Counted from the first letter of the stretch, positions 43,071-52,829 are shown. The stretch: DNA of 64,000 bases from Chryseomicrobium sp. FSL W7-1435 (GCF_038595005.1 NZ_CP151997.1:930001-994000), one strand, 5' to 3'. The notes: generated from the letters alone by a model not told the origin. Numbers and translations: made by a program.

Positions 43071-44620
43071 CAACCTATCGAATTGGAATTGATGTAGGGG
43101 GCACCCATACAGATGCGGTTTTATTAGATGAACAGTACAAGGTCATCGCAGAGATCAAGGAAGCGACAACACAAGATGTAAGTACCGGGATTTATAAGGC
43201 AGTCAACTATCTCCTTAAGACGTCCGATGTACCAAGAGATCAGATTCGCTATGCAATGTTAGGCACAACACATTGTACCAATGCAATTGTAGAGCGGAAG
43301 CGTTTGAACAAGGTAGCCGCTATTCGAATTGGGGTTCCGGCTACATTAGGTATCAAACCGCTTGTTGGTGTGCCGGATGATCTACGAGACATCCTTGGAA
43401 AACACGTATACTTGGTCCGTGGAGGGCACGAGTTCGATGGCCGAACAATTGTAGAATTAGACGAAGACCATCTGTATAAGATTGCGGAAGAAATTAAAGG
43501 CCAAGTGGACTCCGTAGCCATCACGTCTGTTTTCTCTCCTGTGTCGACAGATCATGAGGTGAGAGCACAACAAATCATGCAAGAAGTGCTGGGTGAAGAT
43601 GTGGCCATTTCCCTTTCAAGCGAGATTGGCAGTGTCGGGTTACTTGAGCGAGAAAATGCCACGATTCTAAATGCAGCCGTGGTCAATGTCGCAAAAGCTA
43701 CTGCAAATGGATTTATTCATGCGTTAAAAGAAGAAGGCGTTGATGCCCAAGTATTTTTTGGTCAAAATGATGGCACCTTGATGTCTGTCGAATATACAGT
43801 GAAGTATCCTATTCTGACAATTGCATGCGGCCCAACCAATAGTATCCGAGGCGCATCTTATCTGACCACTACAGCAGATGCACTTGTTGTAGATGTAGGG
43901 GGAACCACTACAGATATTGGCGTGTTGGCAAACTCTTTTCCAAGACAGTCATCTTTAGCTGTAGAGATTGGAGGCGTGCGGACAAATTTTCGTATGCCGG
44001 ATATCACTTCGGTCGGTCTCGGTGGCGGCACAGTCGTAAGGGTAGATCCGGATGGGAAAGTTAAGCTCGGACCAGACAGCGTAGGCTACCGGTTGACTGA
44101 AGAGGCGCTTGTATTCGGAGGCAATACCTTGACGACGACGGATATCATCGTAGCAAAAGGGATGGCGAAAATTGGGGATCCAGCAAAAGTAGCGCATCTG
44201 TCAGCGACATTTGTAGAGGAGGTCTTTTCGCATATTACGGAAATGGTCGAAGCTGCAATTGATCGGATGAAGACATCGAGCGAGGATGTACCTGTTATCC
44301 TAGTGGGGGGCGGAAGTGTGTTAGTGCCCGACCAGCTCAAAGGAGCCTCTATCGTAATGCGTCCTGATCATTTTGGAGTGGCGAACGCTATTGGGTCGGC
44401 CATTTCTCAAGTAAGCGGTCAAATCGAGCGTATTTTTATGGTAGATGAGCTAGGCCGAGAGAAGACCATTCAGTTAGCAAAAGAACTTGCGATTCAAGAG
44501 GCTGTCGGAGCTGGTGCGAATCTAGAAACGATTGAGATTGTAGACTTCGAAGATATCCCGCTTGCGTATCTGCCTGGAAATGCAACAAAAATCAAGGTAA
44601 AAGCGGCAGGGGATTTGTAG
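43067..44620 (+). CDS. hydantoinase/oxoprolinase family protein (HyuA-like)
   Basis: A 517-residue actin/ASKHA-fold enzyme. The N terminus is RIGIDVGGTHTDAVLLDE, the second phosphate-binding block is LVVDVGGTTTDIGVLA and the late block VILVGGGSVLVPDQ. At 517 residues it is the short HyuA-like form without the C-terminal half of 5-oxoprolinases. The family uses ATP to open hydantoins, pyroglutamate or related rings. Coupled to DUF917, it is the probable catalytic member of this operon. Substrate unknown. Confidence 0.87.
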   Translation: MTTYRIGIDVGGTHTDAVLLDEQYKVIAEIKEATTQDVSTGIYKAVNYLLKTSDVPRDQIRYAMLGTTHCTNAIVERKRLNKVAAIRIGVPATLGIKPLVGVPDDLRDILGKHVYLVRGGHEFDGRTIVELDEDHLYKIAEEIKGQVDSVAITSVFSPVSTDHEVRAQQIMQEVLGEDVAISLSSEIGSVGLLERENATILNAAVVNVAKATANGFIHALKEEGVDAQVFFGQNDGTLMSVEYTVKYPILTIACGPTNSIRGASYLTTTADALVVDVGGTTTDIGVLANSFPRQSSLAVEIGGVRTNFRMPDITSVGLGGGTVVRVDPDGKVKLGPDSVGYRLTEEALVFGGNTLTTTDIIVAKGMAKIGDPAKVAHLSATFVEEVFSHITEMVEAAIDRMKTSSEDVPVILVGGGSVLVPDQLKGASIVMRPDHFGVANAIGSAISQVSGQIERIFMVDELGREKTIQLAKELAIQEAVGAGANLETIEIVDFEDIPLAYLPGNATKIKVKAAGDL

Positions 44621-44730
44621 ACGGATAGTTATTTAGGTGGTATGTTTGCACCGAACTGTACTGGGTTACAGGGACGTTCTGAAAATTGATGCAACTGTAA
44701 CCGTGTTTGCTTGAATCATGTTCACATTGA

Positions 44731-44797
44731 AAAACACCCTTACTGTCACTCGAATTAGCCAAGATCCTAATTCGATACAGGGGGTGTTTTTTTGTCT
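44731..44797 (+). terminator. long bidirectional terminator hairpin
   Basis: AAACACCC...GGGTGTTT with an inner stem CGAATTAG/CTAATTCG and flanking A and T tracts, between the convergent hydantoinase and M23 peptidase genes. Confidence 0.75.
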
Positions 44798-44849
44798 CAT
44801 ATTACGAAGTTTTTCTCTACTTCGTGGGAGAAAGATTCAGAAGAAAAAC

Positions 44850-45797
44850 TTATGGGTTTTTGATGACTTTGATTTTGTCGGCTTTCACCCACGTGCTGGC
44901 TCCAAGGTCGTACCAACCATCCTTTGCAGCGTGGATACGATACGTCCCTTTTGTAACAGTGCGGTTGACGACAGTACCATTCGGTTGTGTATACGTCGTG
45001 ATGGATGCGTCAACAACGGCATGGTGATTGTTGATAGCACCATAGGCATTGTGGATATACCCAGGACCTACATTATAGTACTTCGTGTTGTCTGCTGAGA
45101 ATACAGCCTGATCATATACTTTGTACGTGTTTCCTACAGGAAGCGTGCCAATGATGCCGTAACCGACGTGTTGGAACAGGTTCGCTGTACTTCCACCATT
45201 CGGGTGTACGATTTTCACCACTGCCCATGTCCCATCGTATGTGTGATACGAGACCGGACTTGGATCGATTTGACCTGTGATGTATGGCATAGGGTCTACT
45301 GCTGTAGAGCTTCCTGAGCGCATCCCTTTATGTAGTTCGAAGTGGAGGTGTTGCCCTGTCGAGCTACCACTTGATCCCATTGTGCCAAGACGTTGCCCTT
45401 GAGAAACTTTTTGGCCGACGCTTACGCTGAGTGCGCCTTTTAGGTGTGCATACACCGTCTCAAAGACTTGTCCGTTTGCGGCGTTATGCGTGACGATGAC
45501 ATAATTTCCCCAACCTGAGTTACACGTGCTGCCGTAGAAACCTACATCCGCACACCCGTTGGCAGCGACTCGCACAGTACCAGCAGCTGATGCGTTAACC
45601 GCAACAGTACCAGATGTAGCAATGTCTATCCCATAGTGGTAAGTCCCCGTTGAGGCACGATAGCCAAAAGTGCTTGTATAGGAGCCTGCACTTGGCTTAA
45701 CAAAAAACTGGGCTGCACTTGCTCCTGGCGTATTGAGTGTGACCACCAACGTCAACATGAGGGCCAGTGCTACAAGAATCTTCGTTAATTTATTCAT
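44850..45797 (-). CDS. secreted M23-family metallopeptidase
   Basis: A 315-residue protein with a signal peptide (KILVALALMLTLVVTL...GASA, cleavage near residue 28). The LytM/M23 peptidase domain has zinc ligands in HYGIDIA and HLHFELH and GWGNYVIVTH between them. The C-terminal ~150 residues look like two SH3-like wall-binding repeats (WAVVKIVHPNG... and GTYRIHAAKDGWYDLG). It would cut peptide cross-links in the cell wall. The ATG at 45797 fits the GAGGAGGT site better than the one two codons earlier. Confidence 0.9.
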   Translation of the reverse strand: MNKLTKILVALALMLTLVVTLNTPGASAAQFFVKPSAGSYTSTFGYRASTGTYHYGIDIATSGTVAVNASAAGTVRVAANGCADVGFYGSTCNSGWGNYVIVTHNAANGQVFETVYAHLKGALSVSVGQKVSQGQRLGTMGSSGSSTGQHLHFELHKGMRSGSSTAVDPMPYITGQIDPSPVSYHTYDGTWAVVKIVHPNGGSTANLFQHVGYGIIGTLPVGNTYKVYDQAVFSADNTKYYNVGPGYIHNAYGAINNHHAVVDASITTYTQPNGTVVNRTVTKGTYRIHAAKDGWYDLGASTWVKADKIKVIKNP

Positions 45798-46082
45798 TTC
45801 CATTTACCTCCTCTTGAATTACTTACATCCTATCAAAGGGAAATAAGGAAATAAATACATTCCTATAAAATAGAATAATTAGTAACGATGTAATAAAATT
45901 CCACTGAATAGTAAGATTCACTAAACTTGAAAAATGAAAATACTGTCATATTGAAATGTAAATTTTACTATTAATATTTTCGTGGAAAATTTAAAATTGA
46001 ATTAGGTGCTTATTCCAGACAAGATTCAAAAATAGGTGCACTGTTCATTCAACAATTGTAAGGGGAAAGGAGTGGAGATACG

Positions 46083-46565
46083 GTGAAAATGATAAAGATT
46101 ACACTTTTACTTTTGTACAGTCTCAGTGCCATTCTATTTTGGGGTATCCATCAAATGACTCCCGATCCAGGCACTACATCTGGAAACGGTAATCCAGGAT
46201 TGTTACTTGCGGGGCTGTTGATTCCACTATTTATTATCTCAGTGGTAGTTTGGGTTCGTATTTTCCGCTCACGAACCATCAGCAATCGTGCTTATAAATT
46301 CAGCATAGTGGCCATAATCCTTCATTTAATTTCCGCACATCTTTATCGTCTAAGTGAGTTGATTGGATACCGAAGATATATTGAAGGGGTGCTATTTACT
46401 AAAGATGGAACTGTGGATATTGACTACGTTATGGCAATCACTTCAGGATTGAGCATTCACATTAACCACCTGAATTTTAGTGTGAACACCTTTTTTATGT
46501 TTATTAGTTTTACGATTTTGATTGCCTGTATAAATGTACTTGTGCAAAGATGGGAAAAAGAGTAG
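46083..46565 (+). CDS. four-helix membrane protein of unknown function
   Basis: A 160-residue protein with four hydrophobic segments at about residues 5-21, 38-60, 70-90 and 131-153. GTG 46083 has GGAG five bases upstream; ATG 46089 is an alternative. I recognise no family. It is followed by an SRPBCC pseudogene after 81 bp. The 285 bp upstream, to the M23 gene, contain nothing I can name. Confidence 0.6.
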   Translation: MKMIKITLLLLYSLSAILFWGIHQMTPDPGTTSGNGNPGLLLAGLLIPLFIISVVVWVRIFRSRTISNRAYKFSIVAIILHLISAHLYRLSELIGYRRYIEGVLFTKDGTVDIDYVMAITSGLSIHINHLNFSVNTFFMFISFTILIACINVLVQRWEKE

Positions 46566-46646
46566 CCAATTGTAAGGTGTCACCATTTCTTTTCCGCTTT
46601 AAAAGATTCACCGGCATATCTACTAACTTGCATAGGAGGGTTCTCA

Positions 46647-47081
46647 ATGAAAGAAACCAACTTCTCGATTTTGATCCAAGCATCAAAAACTCAAGTTTGG
46701 AAGACATTGTGGAACGATGAAACGTTTCAGGACTGGGCAGGTTTGATTGATGAAGGTACTTTTAAAAAGGGCGATCTAGTGGAAGGGAATGAGATGGAGT
46801 TCATTTCCGCTGTCAATGGCTACGGAGTAACGAGTAAAGTCGAAAAGCTGCTTCCGGAAGAGTATGTTTTGTTTAGGCATCGCGCGGATACACAAGGCAG
46901 TGGTGATGAAGCGCGGGAGCAATAATGGACAGGTCGTAAAGAGAGCTATTCTTTGAAAGAAGAAAGCGGTGTTACGGAACTAGTCCTGACGATGGATATC
47001 CCACCTGAACAACAAGAGACGTTCGCCGAGCGCGTTCCCGAAGCTTTGCAACGGATCAAGCAATTGGCGGAAGAGATTTAG
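46647..47081 (+). pseudogene. SRPBCC (AHSA1-like) domain gene with an internal stop
   Basis: The frame starts MKETNFSILIQASKTQVWKT, a normal SRPBCC opening (ligand-binding START-like fold), and runs 92 codons to a TAA at 46923. Beyond it the same frame stays open, encoding WTGRKESYSLKEESGVTELV...VPEALQRIKQLAEEI to a TAG at 47079, giving the expected 145 residues. A single nonsense change therefore breaks it. GGAGGG precedes the ATG. Confidence 0.8.
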
Positions 47082-47126
47082 TAGGGACCATTAGCAAGAA
47101 CGAACTACAAACCTAGGAATAAATGG

Positions 47127-47155
47127 GCAACTCCGCCGAGGCGGGGTTGCTTTTG
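47127..47155 (+). terminator. rho-independent terminator preceding repeat array B
   Basis: GCAACTCCGCC GAGG CGGGGTTGC followed by TTTT. The same terminator and the ~60 bp after it recur before array C at 58.4 kb. Confidence 0.85.
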
Positions 47156-47211
47156 TATTTAGCTTTTGTATTTTGGTCTTTTTCAATTGAAATCGGTTGT
47201 AAATATAGTGT

Positions 47212-47383
47212 TCGTCGCTCTAATGGGATTTTGCGTCGCTGTAATTTCCGCATTCGGCGCTCTAACCAAGATTTGCGTCGCTGAACCATGGCTAGAGGTT
47301 CCTTTCGTCGCTCTAATGGAATTTTGCATCGCTGTAATTTCCGCATTCGACGCTCTAGCCAAGTATTGCGTCGCTGAAGTTTA
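47212..47383. repeat. 93-bp CGTCGCT tandem repeat, array B (two units)
   Basis: Units begin TCGTCGCTCTAATGG at 47212 and 47305, exactly 93 bp apart. Within each are GCGTCGCTGTAATTTCCGCA, a GACGCTCTAGCCAAG-type block and GCGTCGCTGAA. The 85 bp before the first unit match the leader of array C closely. No gene is present from here to the LacI promoter. Confidence 0.88.
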
Positions 47384-47562
47384 GAAATCAAAATGTGCCC
47401 CTGGCACTTTTTGGGGATAAACCTTATTTGCTGACATATAAGGTTTAAACTGCTTGGAAATCCTCTTTCTTGCTCAAAACATTAGAAAATGTAGCATCAT
47501 AAGTTTTGCAAATCTACTCTCGTATAGATACCTAATTAATAAAACAAATTTTTAAAAAACTC

Positions 47563-47635
47563 TTGCAAAATGAAAACCCTTTCATTTATAATAACTACTA
47601 AGCAAGCAACTAAACCGGTTTAGTAAATCGATTTA
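47563..47635 (+). promoter_or_regulatory. promoter and tandem LacI-type operators
   Basis: TTGCAA at 47563-47568, an 18-bp spacer and TATAAT at 47587-47592. Just downstream lie two adjacent palindromes, CTAAACCGGTTTAG (47610-47623) and TAAATCGATTTA (47624-47635), with the central CG typical of LacI-family sites. Binding there would block elongation. Confidence 0.8.
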
Positions 47636-47657
47636 GTCTAATTGGAGGAAGGCGTAC

Positions 47658-48677
47658 ATGAAGAAAATCACAATGATGGATGTAGCAAAAGAAGCAGGCG
47701 TATCCAAAAGTACGGTTTCGCAATATATAAACAATCGCTATGAATACATGTCTCATGAAACAAGAGAACGTATCGAACAAGCGATCAAAGACCTGGGCTA
47801 TATTCCAAACTTCATTGCAAAAAGCCTGAAACAAAAAAAGACATCTACCATTGGTGTAATCGTTGCAAATATCTTACACGCGTTCTCTACAGAAATTATC
47901 CGGGCTATTGAAGATGTAGCTGGAGAACACAATATGCATGTATTTGTCTGTAACGCTGACGACAATCCTGAAAAAGAAAAAGACTACATCGAGATGCTTC
48001 TTGCTAAGCAAGTCGATGGTCTCATCATCTTGCCTACTGGCGGCAATATCGATCTGTACTGCTCGCTAAAAAAAATGAACTTTCCTATTGTCTTTATGGA
48101 TAGAAAGATTCATCCGACATTGTATCCTACACTACTGCTTGATAACCATGCAGCAGCTGACATGGCGGTGTCACAATTAATTCTAGCAGGCAGCAAAAAA
48201 ATCGGATTTATTAGTTCCACAATTCTTCCTCAAGTAACTCCTCGGATGGAGCGACTGGAAGGGTATCGCCACACATTGATGTTGAATGGATTAGAAGTCA
48301 ATGAGCAGTGGATTGTCCAAGGTAAGGGAGAAGACATCCGACATCAACTCGTTGCACTTTTCAAAGATGGAAACTTTCCAGATGCGTTTTTCACAGGAAA
48401 TGACCTTTCACTTATCGAATTATTGAAGTTTACAAAACAAAATAACTTGCAAATACCAGAAGACCTACGTGTTGTGACAATCGATGATTCCCCGTATCTC
48501 GATGCATTCACACCCTCCATCACAGTAGTCAAACAGCCTACATTTGAGATGGGCAGAGGAGCAGCAACGTTATTACTAAAATTGATCAAACACCCGATCT
48601 TCAAAGAAGAGTATGACGCGAAACGCTATTCGCCAACGCTGATTAAACGGGAATCCATACAAATGGAGCGAATGTAA
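47658..48677 (+). CDS. LacI-family repressor of the sugar-acid operon
   Basis: A 339-residue regulator with the LacI HTH (TMMDVAKEAGVSKSTVSQYINN), hinge helix region IPNFIAKSLKQKK and a periplasmic-binding-protein-like core (TIGVIVANILHAFSTEII, DGLIILPTGG, DAFFTGNDLS). It probably represses its own promoter, where two operators sit, and the eleven genes that follow. Its stop codon directly precedes the kinase ATG. The effector is likely an intermediate of the pathway. Confidence 0.9.
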   Translation: MKKITMMDVAKEAGVSKSTVSQYINNRYEYMSHETRERIEQAIKDLGYIPNFIAKSLKQKKTSTIGVIVANILHAFSTEIIRAIEDVAGEHNMHVFVCNADDNPEKEKDYIEMLLAKQVDGLIILPTGGNIDLYCSLKKMNFPIVFMDRKIHPTLYPTLLLDNHAAADMAVSQLILAGSKKIGFISSTILPQVTPRMERLEGYRHTLMLNGLEVNEQWIVQGKGEDIRHQLVALFKDGNFPDAFFTGNDLSLIELLKFTKQNNLQIPEDLRVVTIDDSPYLDAFTPSITVVKQPTFEMGRGAATLLLKLIKHPIFKEEYDAKRYSPTLIKRESIQMERM

Positions 48678-49634
48678 ATGCCAAAGGAAAAGAAAGTCCT
48701 CACGATTGGGGACGCAATGATTACGATGAACCCACTAACAACCGGGCCACTACGATATGTGTCGACGTTCGAGCGAAAAGTCGGTGGTGCAGAGTTAAAC
48801 TTTGCAATCGGCTGCTCACGCCTTGGGGTAGATACAGCATGGGTCAGCCGCTTAGGAAATGATGAGTTTGGCCGTGTCATCTACAACTTTGCACGAGGAG
48901 AAGGCGTACAAATGTCGCATGTGGAATTTGTCGAAGGCCATCCGACATCCGTGAACTTCAAAGAGATCCGTGAAGACGGTTCAGGCAAGACATTTTATTA
49001 CCGCACGAACTCACCTGTACTGACTTTCACAAAAGAGCAGTTTACAAAAGAGTTGTTTACAGGAATCGACGTCTTCCATATCTCAGGAGTATTCATGGCG
49101 ATCGACCCACAGAATGTACTACTGATTCAACACCTTGTGAAACTTGCCAAAGAGTCGGGAGTGACGGTGTCATTTGATCCAAATCTTCGTTTAAAGCTTT
49201 GGACGATTGAACAAGCAAGAGAAGCTTATACACTTTTATGGCCATACATAGATATTGTCTTGACGGGATTAGAGGAAATCGAGTTATTGCTCGGTTACAG
49301 TGACCAAGACAGTTTAGCGACTTTCAGTGATCAACACCAGATCCAAGATTTCGTAATTAAAGACGGGGCAAACGGCTCGCATCTTTATTCAGATGGAAAA
49401 TGGGTAACTGCGGAAGCATTTCCTGTTACTCCAATTGATACAGTTGGCGCAGGGGACGGATTCGACGCAGCTTATATTTATACCTCTCTGCAAAATCTTC
49501 CCGCATCTGAAAGACTGCGAGTGGCAAATGGTGCCGGAGCGCTAGTTACAACTGTGTCAGGAGATAATGAGGGATTACCTTATTTAGCAGAACTAAACCG
49601 GTTTATTAAAAGTGAATCGGTAATTGAACGGTAG
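48678..49634 (+). CDS. PfkB-family sugar kinase, probably 2-keto-3-deoxygluconate kinase
   Basis: A 318-residue ribokinase-like enzyme with the N-terminal GDAMITMNPL and KVGGAELNFAIG, and the C-terminal catalytic DTVGAGDGFDAAY (Asp base). In company with uxuA, uxuB and eda it should phosphorylate KDG to KDPG. The start abuts the repressor stop. Near its 3' end the coding sequence contains CTAAACCGGTTTA, the same core as the operon operator. A fructokinase-type activity is the alternative. Confidence 0.85.
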   Translation: MPKEKKVLTIGDAMITMNPLTTGPLRYVSTFERKVGGAELNFAIGCSRLGVDTAWVSRLGNDEFGRVIYNFARGEGVQMSHVEFVEGHPTSVNFKEIREDGSGKTFYYRTNSPVLTFTKEQFTKELFTGIDVFHISGVFMAIDPQNVLLIQHLVKLAKESGVTVSFDPNLRLKLWTIEQAREAYTLLWPYIDIVLTGLEEIELLLGYSDQDSLATFSDQHQIQDFVIKDGANGSHLYSDGKWVTAEAFPVTPIDTVGAGDGFDAAYIYTSLQNLPASERLRVANGAGALVTTVSGDNEGLPYLAELNRFIKSESVIER

Positions 49635-49642
49635 GTGTTTAG

Positions 49643-50185
49643 ATGAAAACGATTCAGACCATTGTTGATGAAATGAAAAAAGTCCTTTCTGAAGTTCACT
49701 CACAACAGTATCACCAACTCGTCGAATTGTTGCAGCAAGACAGACGCTTCTTTTTTACAGGAGAAGGTCGTTCTGGGTTTATTATGAAAGCGGTTGCGAT
49801 GCGGATGATGCATGCTGAGAAAGAAGTGTATGTCGTTGGTGAAACGATTACTCCAGCTATTCGGAATGGAGATGTACTTATTGTATTGTCAGGTTCCGGC
49901 ACTACCTCATCAAGTGTTCATAGTGCCACTCAAGCCAGCAAGTCTGGAGCCACCGTGTTTTTAGTAACTGCAGATGAAGATGTACTAGGAACAGCACCTT
50001 TTCTTCAAGGTCTTGTACTCCCAGCTGCAACCAAGTCTAAAAAACATGCACATCGTAAGACAATCCAGCCATTAGGCAACCAGTTTGACCAAGCAGCACA
50101 CTTACTTTTAGATGCTGCCATTATCGATGCAATTGAAGGAACATCTTACGATTCGCTAAAAGACAACCATGCGAATCTGGAATAG
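49643..50185 (+). CDS. hxlB: SIS-domain isomerase, 6-phospho-3-hexuloisomerase-like
   Basis: A 180-residue single SIS-domain protein (FFTGEGRSGFIMKAVAMRMMH, LIVLSGSGTTSSSV, VFLVTADEDVLGT). Length and motifs fit HxlB, which interconverts hexulose-6-phosphate and fructose-6-phosphate in the ribulose monophosphate pathway. Its partner-like gene lies at the far end of the same operon. In this context the substrate could be another ketose phosphate. GTAGGTG precedes the ATG. Confidence 0.78.
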   Translation: MKTIQTIVDEMKKVLSEVHSQQYHQLVELLQQDRRFFFTGEGRSGFIMKAVAMRMMHAEKEVYVVGETITPAIRNGDVLIVLSGSGTTSSSVHSATQASKSGATVFLVTADEDVLGTAPFLQGLVLPAATKSKKHAHRKTIQPLGNQFDQAAHLLLDAAIIDAIEGTSYDSLKDNHANLE

Positions 50186-50197
50186 GAGAGACAACAA

Positions 50198-51211
50198 ATG
50201 ACAACCGTAACTAAACCTCATCAAGAAGTGAAGGAACTAGCGATTTCTAAATTCGTAGCAGCAGGTGTATCTACCGAGCATGCTGAAAAAGTAGCGGACG
50301 TATTGATTCATGCCGACCTCCGAGGAGTCAACTCACACGGCGTGTTGCGCACCGAGCACTACGTGAACCGGATCAAAGCAGGCGGCATAAATCCGGTAGC
50401 TAAACCACTCTTTACCGCATCCGGCCCTGTCACTGGGACAGTCGACGGCAATGACGGATTCGGACATGTCAACGCAGACATCGCCATGGACCACGCAATC
50501 AACATGGCGAAAACAGCAGGAGTGGGCATGGTGACTGTCACTAATAGTAGTCACTGTGGCGCACTTAGCTATTTTGTGGAGAAAGCTGCAAATGAAAACT
50601 TGATTGGAATGGCAATGACCCATACCGATAAAATCATGGTACCGTTTGGTGGCCGAGAAGCGTTCTTAGGGACAAACCCAATCGCCTACGGTATTCCGGC
50701 ACGAGACAACAAACCATTCATTCTTGACATGGCAACGTCCACAGTTGCGCTCGGGAAAATCCTTCAGCACCGAGAACTCGGAAAAGAAATTCCGGTAGGC
50801 TGGGGTGTTGATGAACAAGGAAACGCGGTGACGGATCCTCATGCAGTGACGGCATTGACACCATTTGGCGGTCCAAAAGGCTACGGATTATCGGTCATTG
50901 TGGATATCTTTTCTGGTCTACTTGCAGGGGCTGCATTCGGTCCGCACATCGCACCGATGTATGATGGGTTGGACCAGCCACGTAAACTTGGGCACTATGT
51001 CTGTGTAATCAATCCATCCTTCTTCACGTCTCTTGATGGCTTCCTTGATTCTATGGATCAGATGATGAATGAGCTTCGTCAAGTGGAACCGGCAGCAGGC
51101 TTTTCACAAGTTCTTGTCCCAGGAGAAATTGAGCAACAAAATGAAGAGCGGAGTTTGCAAGAAGGTATTACAATTGCATCTTCAGTTTACAAGTTTTTAG
51201 CAACGCCTTAA
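50198..51211 (+). CDS. Ldh-family NAD(P)-dependent oxidoreductase (AllD-like)
   Basis: A 337-residue malate/L-lactate dehydrogenase-family protein, unrelated to classical LDH. Visible blocks are [17 protein letters not shown] (catalytic His), [26 protein letters not shown] and [16 protein letters not shown]. The C-terminal half closely resembles ureidoglycolate dehydrogenase AllD, but the sugar-acid setting suggests a 2-keto or diketo sugar acid instead, as for YiaK-type reductases. GGAGAGAC precedes the ATG. Confidence 0.83.
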   Translation: MTTVTKPHQEVKELAISKFVAAGVSTEHAEKVADVLIHADLRGVNSHGVLRTEHYVNRIKAGGINPVAKPLFTASGPVTGTVDGNDGFGHVNADIAMDHAINMAKTAGVGMVTVTNSSHCGALSYFVEKAANENLIGMAMTHTDKIMVPFGGREAFLGTNPIAYGIPARDNKPFILDMATSTVALGKILQHRELGKEIPVGWGVDEQGNAVTDPHAVTALTPFGGPKGYGLSVIVDIFSGLLAGAAFGPHIAPMYDGLDQPRKLGHYVCVINPSFFTSLDGFLDSMDQMMNELRQVEPAAGFSQVLVPGEIEQQNEERSLQEGITIASSVYKFLATP

Positions 51212-51265
51212 CTAACGGTACTAAAGATTTTAGTATATAAATTACACTCTAAGGGGGATTTACAC

Positions 51266-52264
51266 ATGAAGAAATTTCGTTGGGTATCCGTACTCGCAGC
51301 TTCTGCTTTATTTTTAGGGGCTTGTGGGTCAGACAGCAGTTCACAAGGGGAAGAAGGCGTCGAGTCTGTAACATGGAAACTTGGCCACTTAGCCGATGAA
51401 AACCATATTTGGCACAAGACAGCTGAAGAGTTTGCTTCTCTAGTTGAAGAGAAAACAGACGGATCGATCACAATCAATATTTATCCAAGTAACTCATTAG
51501 GTGGAGAAACTGATACAATCAATGCTATTTCTGCTGGAACAGCAGATATGGTCATCTCTGGTGAAACACTTCAAAACTGGGCTCCTAAAGCAGCGTTAAT
51601 GGCAACACCTTATGCATTCCGTGACTTAGAGCACGTACAAGCAGTAGTTGAAGGGGAAATCGGACAAGAAATCTCAGATGAAATCAATGAAAAAGCGGGC
51701 TTAACACCACTTTATTACCATACACGTGCACCACGTAACTTGACTTCAACTGAAAAAATTGAAACGCCTGCAGATTTGGCTGGATTTTCAATGCGTGTTC
51801 CAAACGTTCCTTTATTCTTAAGTGCTTGGGAAGCAGCTGGCGCTAAGCCACAAGTGATGGACTTCAATGAAGTATTCACAGGCATTCAGCAAGGCGTCAT
51901 TAATGGTCAAGAGAACCCTGTAGATTTGATTCAAAGTGGAGCACTTTATGAAGTACAAAACTTTGTAAACCGTACAGAGCACGTTTACTCATGGATCTAT
52001 GTACTTGTTGGAAATGCACAGTGGGAAGCTATTTCGGATGAGCAACGTGCAGCAGTCGAGGAAGCCGCTGCTGAAGCACAAGCTTTCGGGGAAGCACTTT
52101 ATACAGAAGAAATCTCGAAAATTGAAGCAGCATTAGAAGAAGAAGGCATGGAGTTTGTCGATGTGGATCAAGATGCGTTCCGCGATGCGATGGTTCCAGC
52201 TGTTGAAAGCTTCTTAAGCGAAGAGCAGTTAGATCTATACAACCGTATTTTAGAAACTGAATAA
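51266..52264 (+). CDS. dctP: TRAP transporter solute-binding lipoprotein (DctP)
   Basis: A 332-residue extracellular binding protein with a lipoprotein signal peptide and lipobox LGAC (Cys20). The mature part has TRAP features: TWKLGHLADENHIWHKTAEEFA, the GGETDTINAISAGTADM loop, NLTSTEKIETPADLAGFSMRVP and the substrate-contact arginine region. It delivers the sugar acid to DctQM. GGGGGAT precedes the ATG. Family DctP proteins near uxuA often bind uronates or aldonates. Confidence 0.93.
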   Translation: MKKFRWVSVLAASALFLGACGSDSSSQGEEGVESVTWKLGHLADENHIWHKTAEEFASLVEEKTDGSITINIYPSNSLGGETDTINAISAGTADMVISGETLQNWAPKAALMATPYAFRDLEHVQAVVEGEIGQEISDEINEKAGLTPLYYHTRAPRNLTSTEKIETPADLAGFSMRVPNVPLFLSAWEAAGAKPQVMDFNEVFTGIQQGVINGQENPVDLIQSGALYEVQNFVNRTEHVYSWIYVLVGNAQWEAISDEQRAAVEEAAAEAQAFGEALYTEEISKIEAALEEEGMEFVDVDQDAFRDAMVPAVESFLSEEQLDLYNRILETE

Positions 52265-52334
52265 TTGGGAATGTAAAGGCACTTTGGACGATTGTCCTGT
52301 GCCTTTCCCTTTATATTTTAAGGAGGTACTCCCT

Positions 52335-52829
52335 ATGGGCGTATTAAAATGGATCACTCGCATACTAGGATTACTAGCTGTACTCTGTCTCACAGGGTTG
52401 ATTATTGTAGTTGCATTGCAAATTTTGTCTCGTTATTTGCCTTTATCCTATGTGTGGACGGAAGAACTTACACGCTACTTGTTCTTATATGCCATTGCAT
52501 TTGCAGCACCGCTCGCTCTACTTCGCAACGAATACATCAACGTCGATCTGATTGTTACCCGATTCCCAGAGACGTTCCGCCGGTACTATGACATCGGCGT
52601 TTATGTAACCATTGCATTGATCAGTGCACTTTTGATCAAAGAGGGTTGGACATTTATTGAGATTGGCCGCGCGCAAATGTCTGCGACGATGCCATTCCAG
52701 ATGTCAGTGATCCATGCCTCACTGTTTATCATGGGTGTCTTCTTATTAATCATGTCACTTGTTCGCATCGGATTTCTCTTCAAAAACAAGAAAAATCCAT
52801 ATGAAACGACATATGGAGGTGAGCTGTAA
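52335..52829 (+). CDS. dctQ: TRAP transporter small membrane subunit (DctQ)
   Basis: A 164-residue protein with four membrane helices and the DctQ signature VWTEELTRYLFLYAIAFAAPLALLRNEYINVDLI. It forms the complex with DctM. ATG 52335 has AAGGAGGT upstream; the open frame extends 17 codons further up without a site. The TAATG junction overlaps the dctM start by one base. Confidence 0.92.
   Translation: MGVLKWITRILGLLAVLCLTGLIIVVALQILSRYLPLSYVWTEELTRYLFLYAIAFAAPLALLRNEYINVDLIVTRFPETFRRYYDIGVYVTIALISALLIKEGWTFIEIGRAQMSATMPFQMSVIHASLFIMGVFLLIMSLVRIGFLFKNKKNPYETTYGGEL

Noticed and set aside
44718-45098. 126-residue frame overlapping the terminator and the M23 peptidase 3' end
   Set aside because: Antisense to a clear peptidase gene and running through a terminator hairpin.
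46005-46060. TAGGTGCTTATTCC and TAGGTGCACTG as REP1 relics
   Set aside because: Matches are limited to a few bases and the conserved core is absent.
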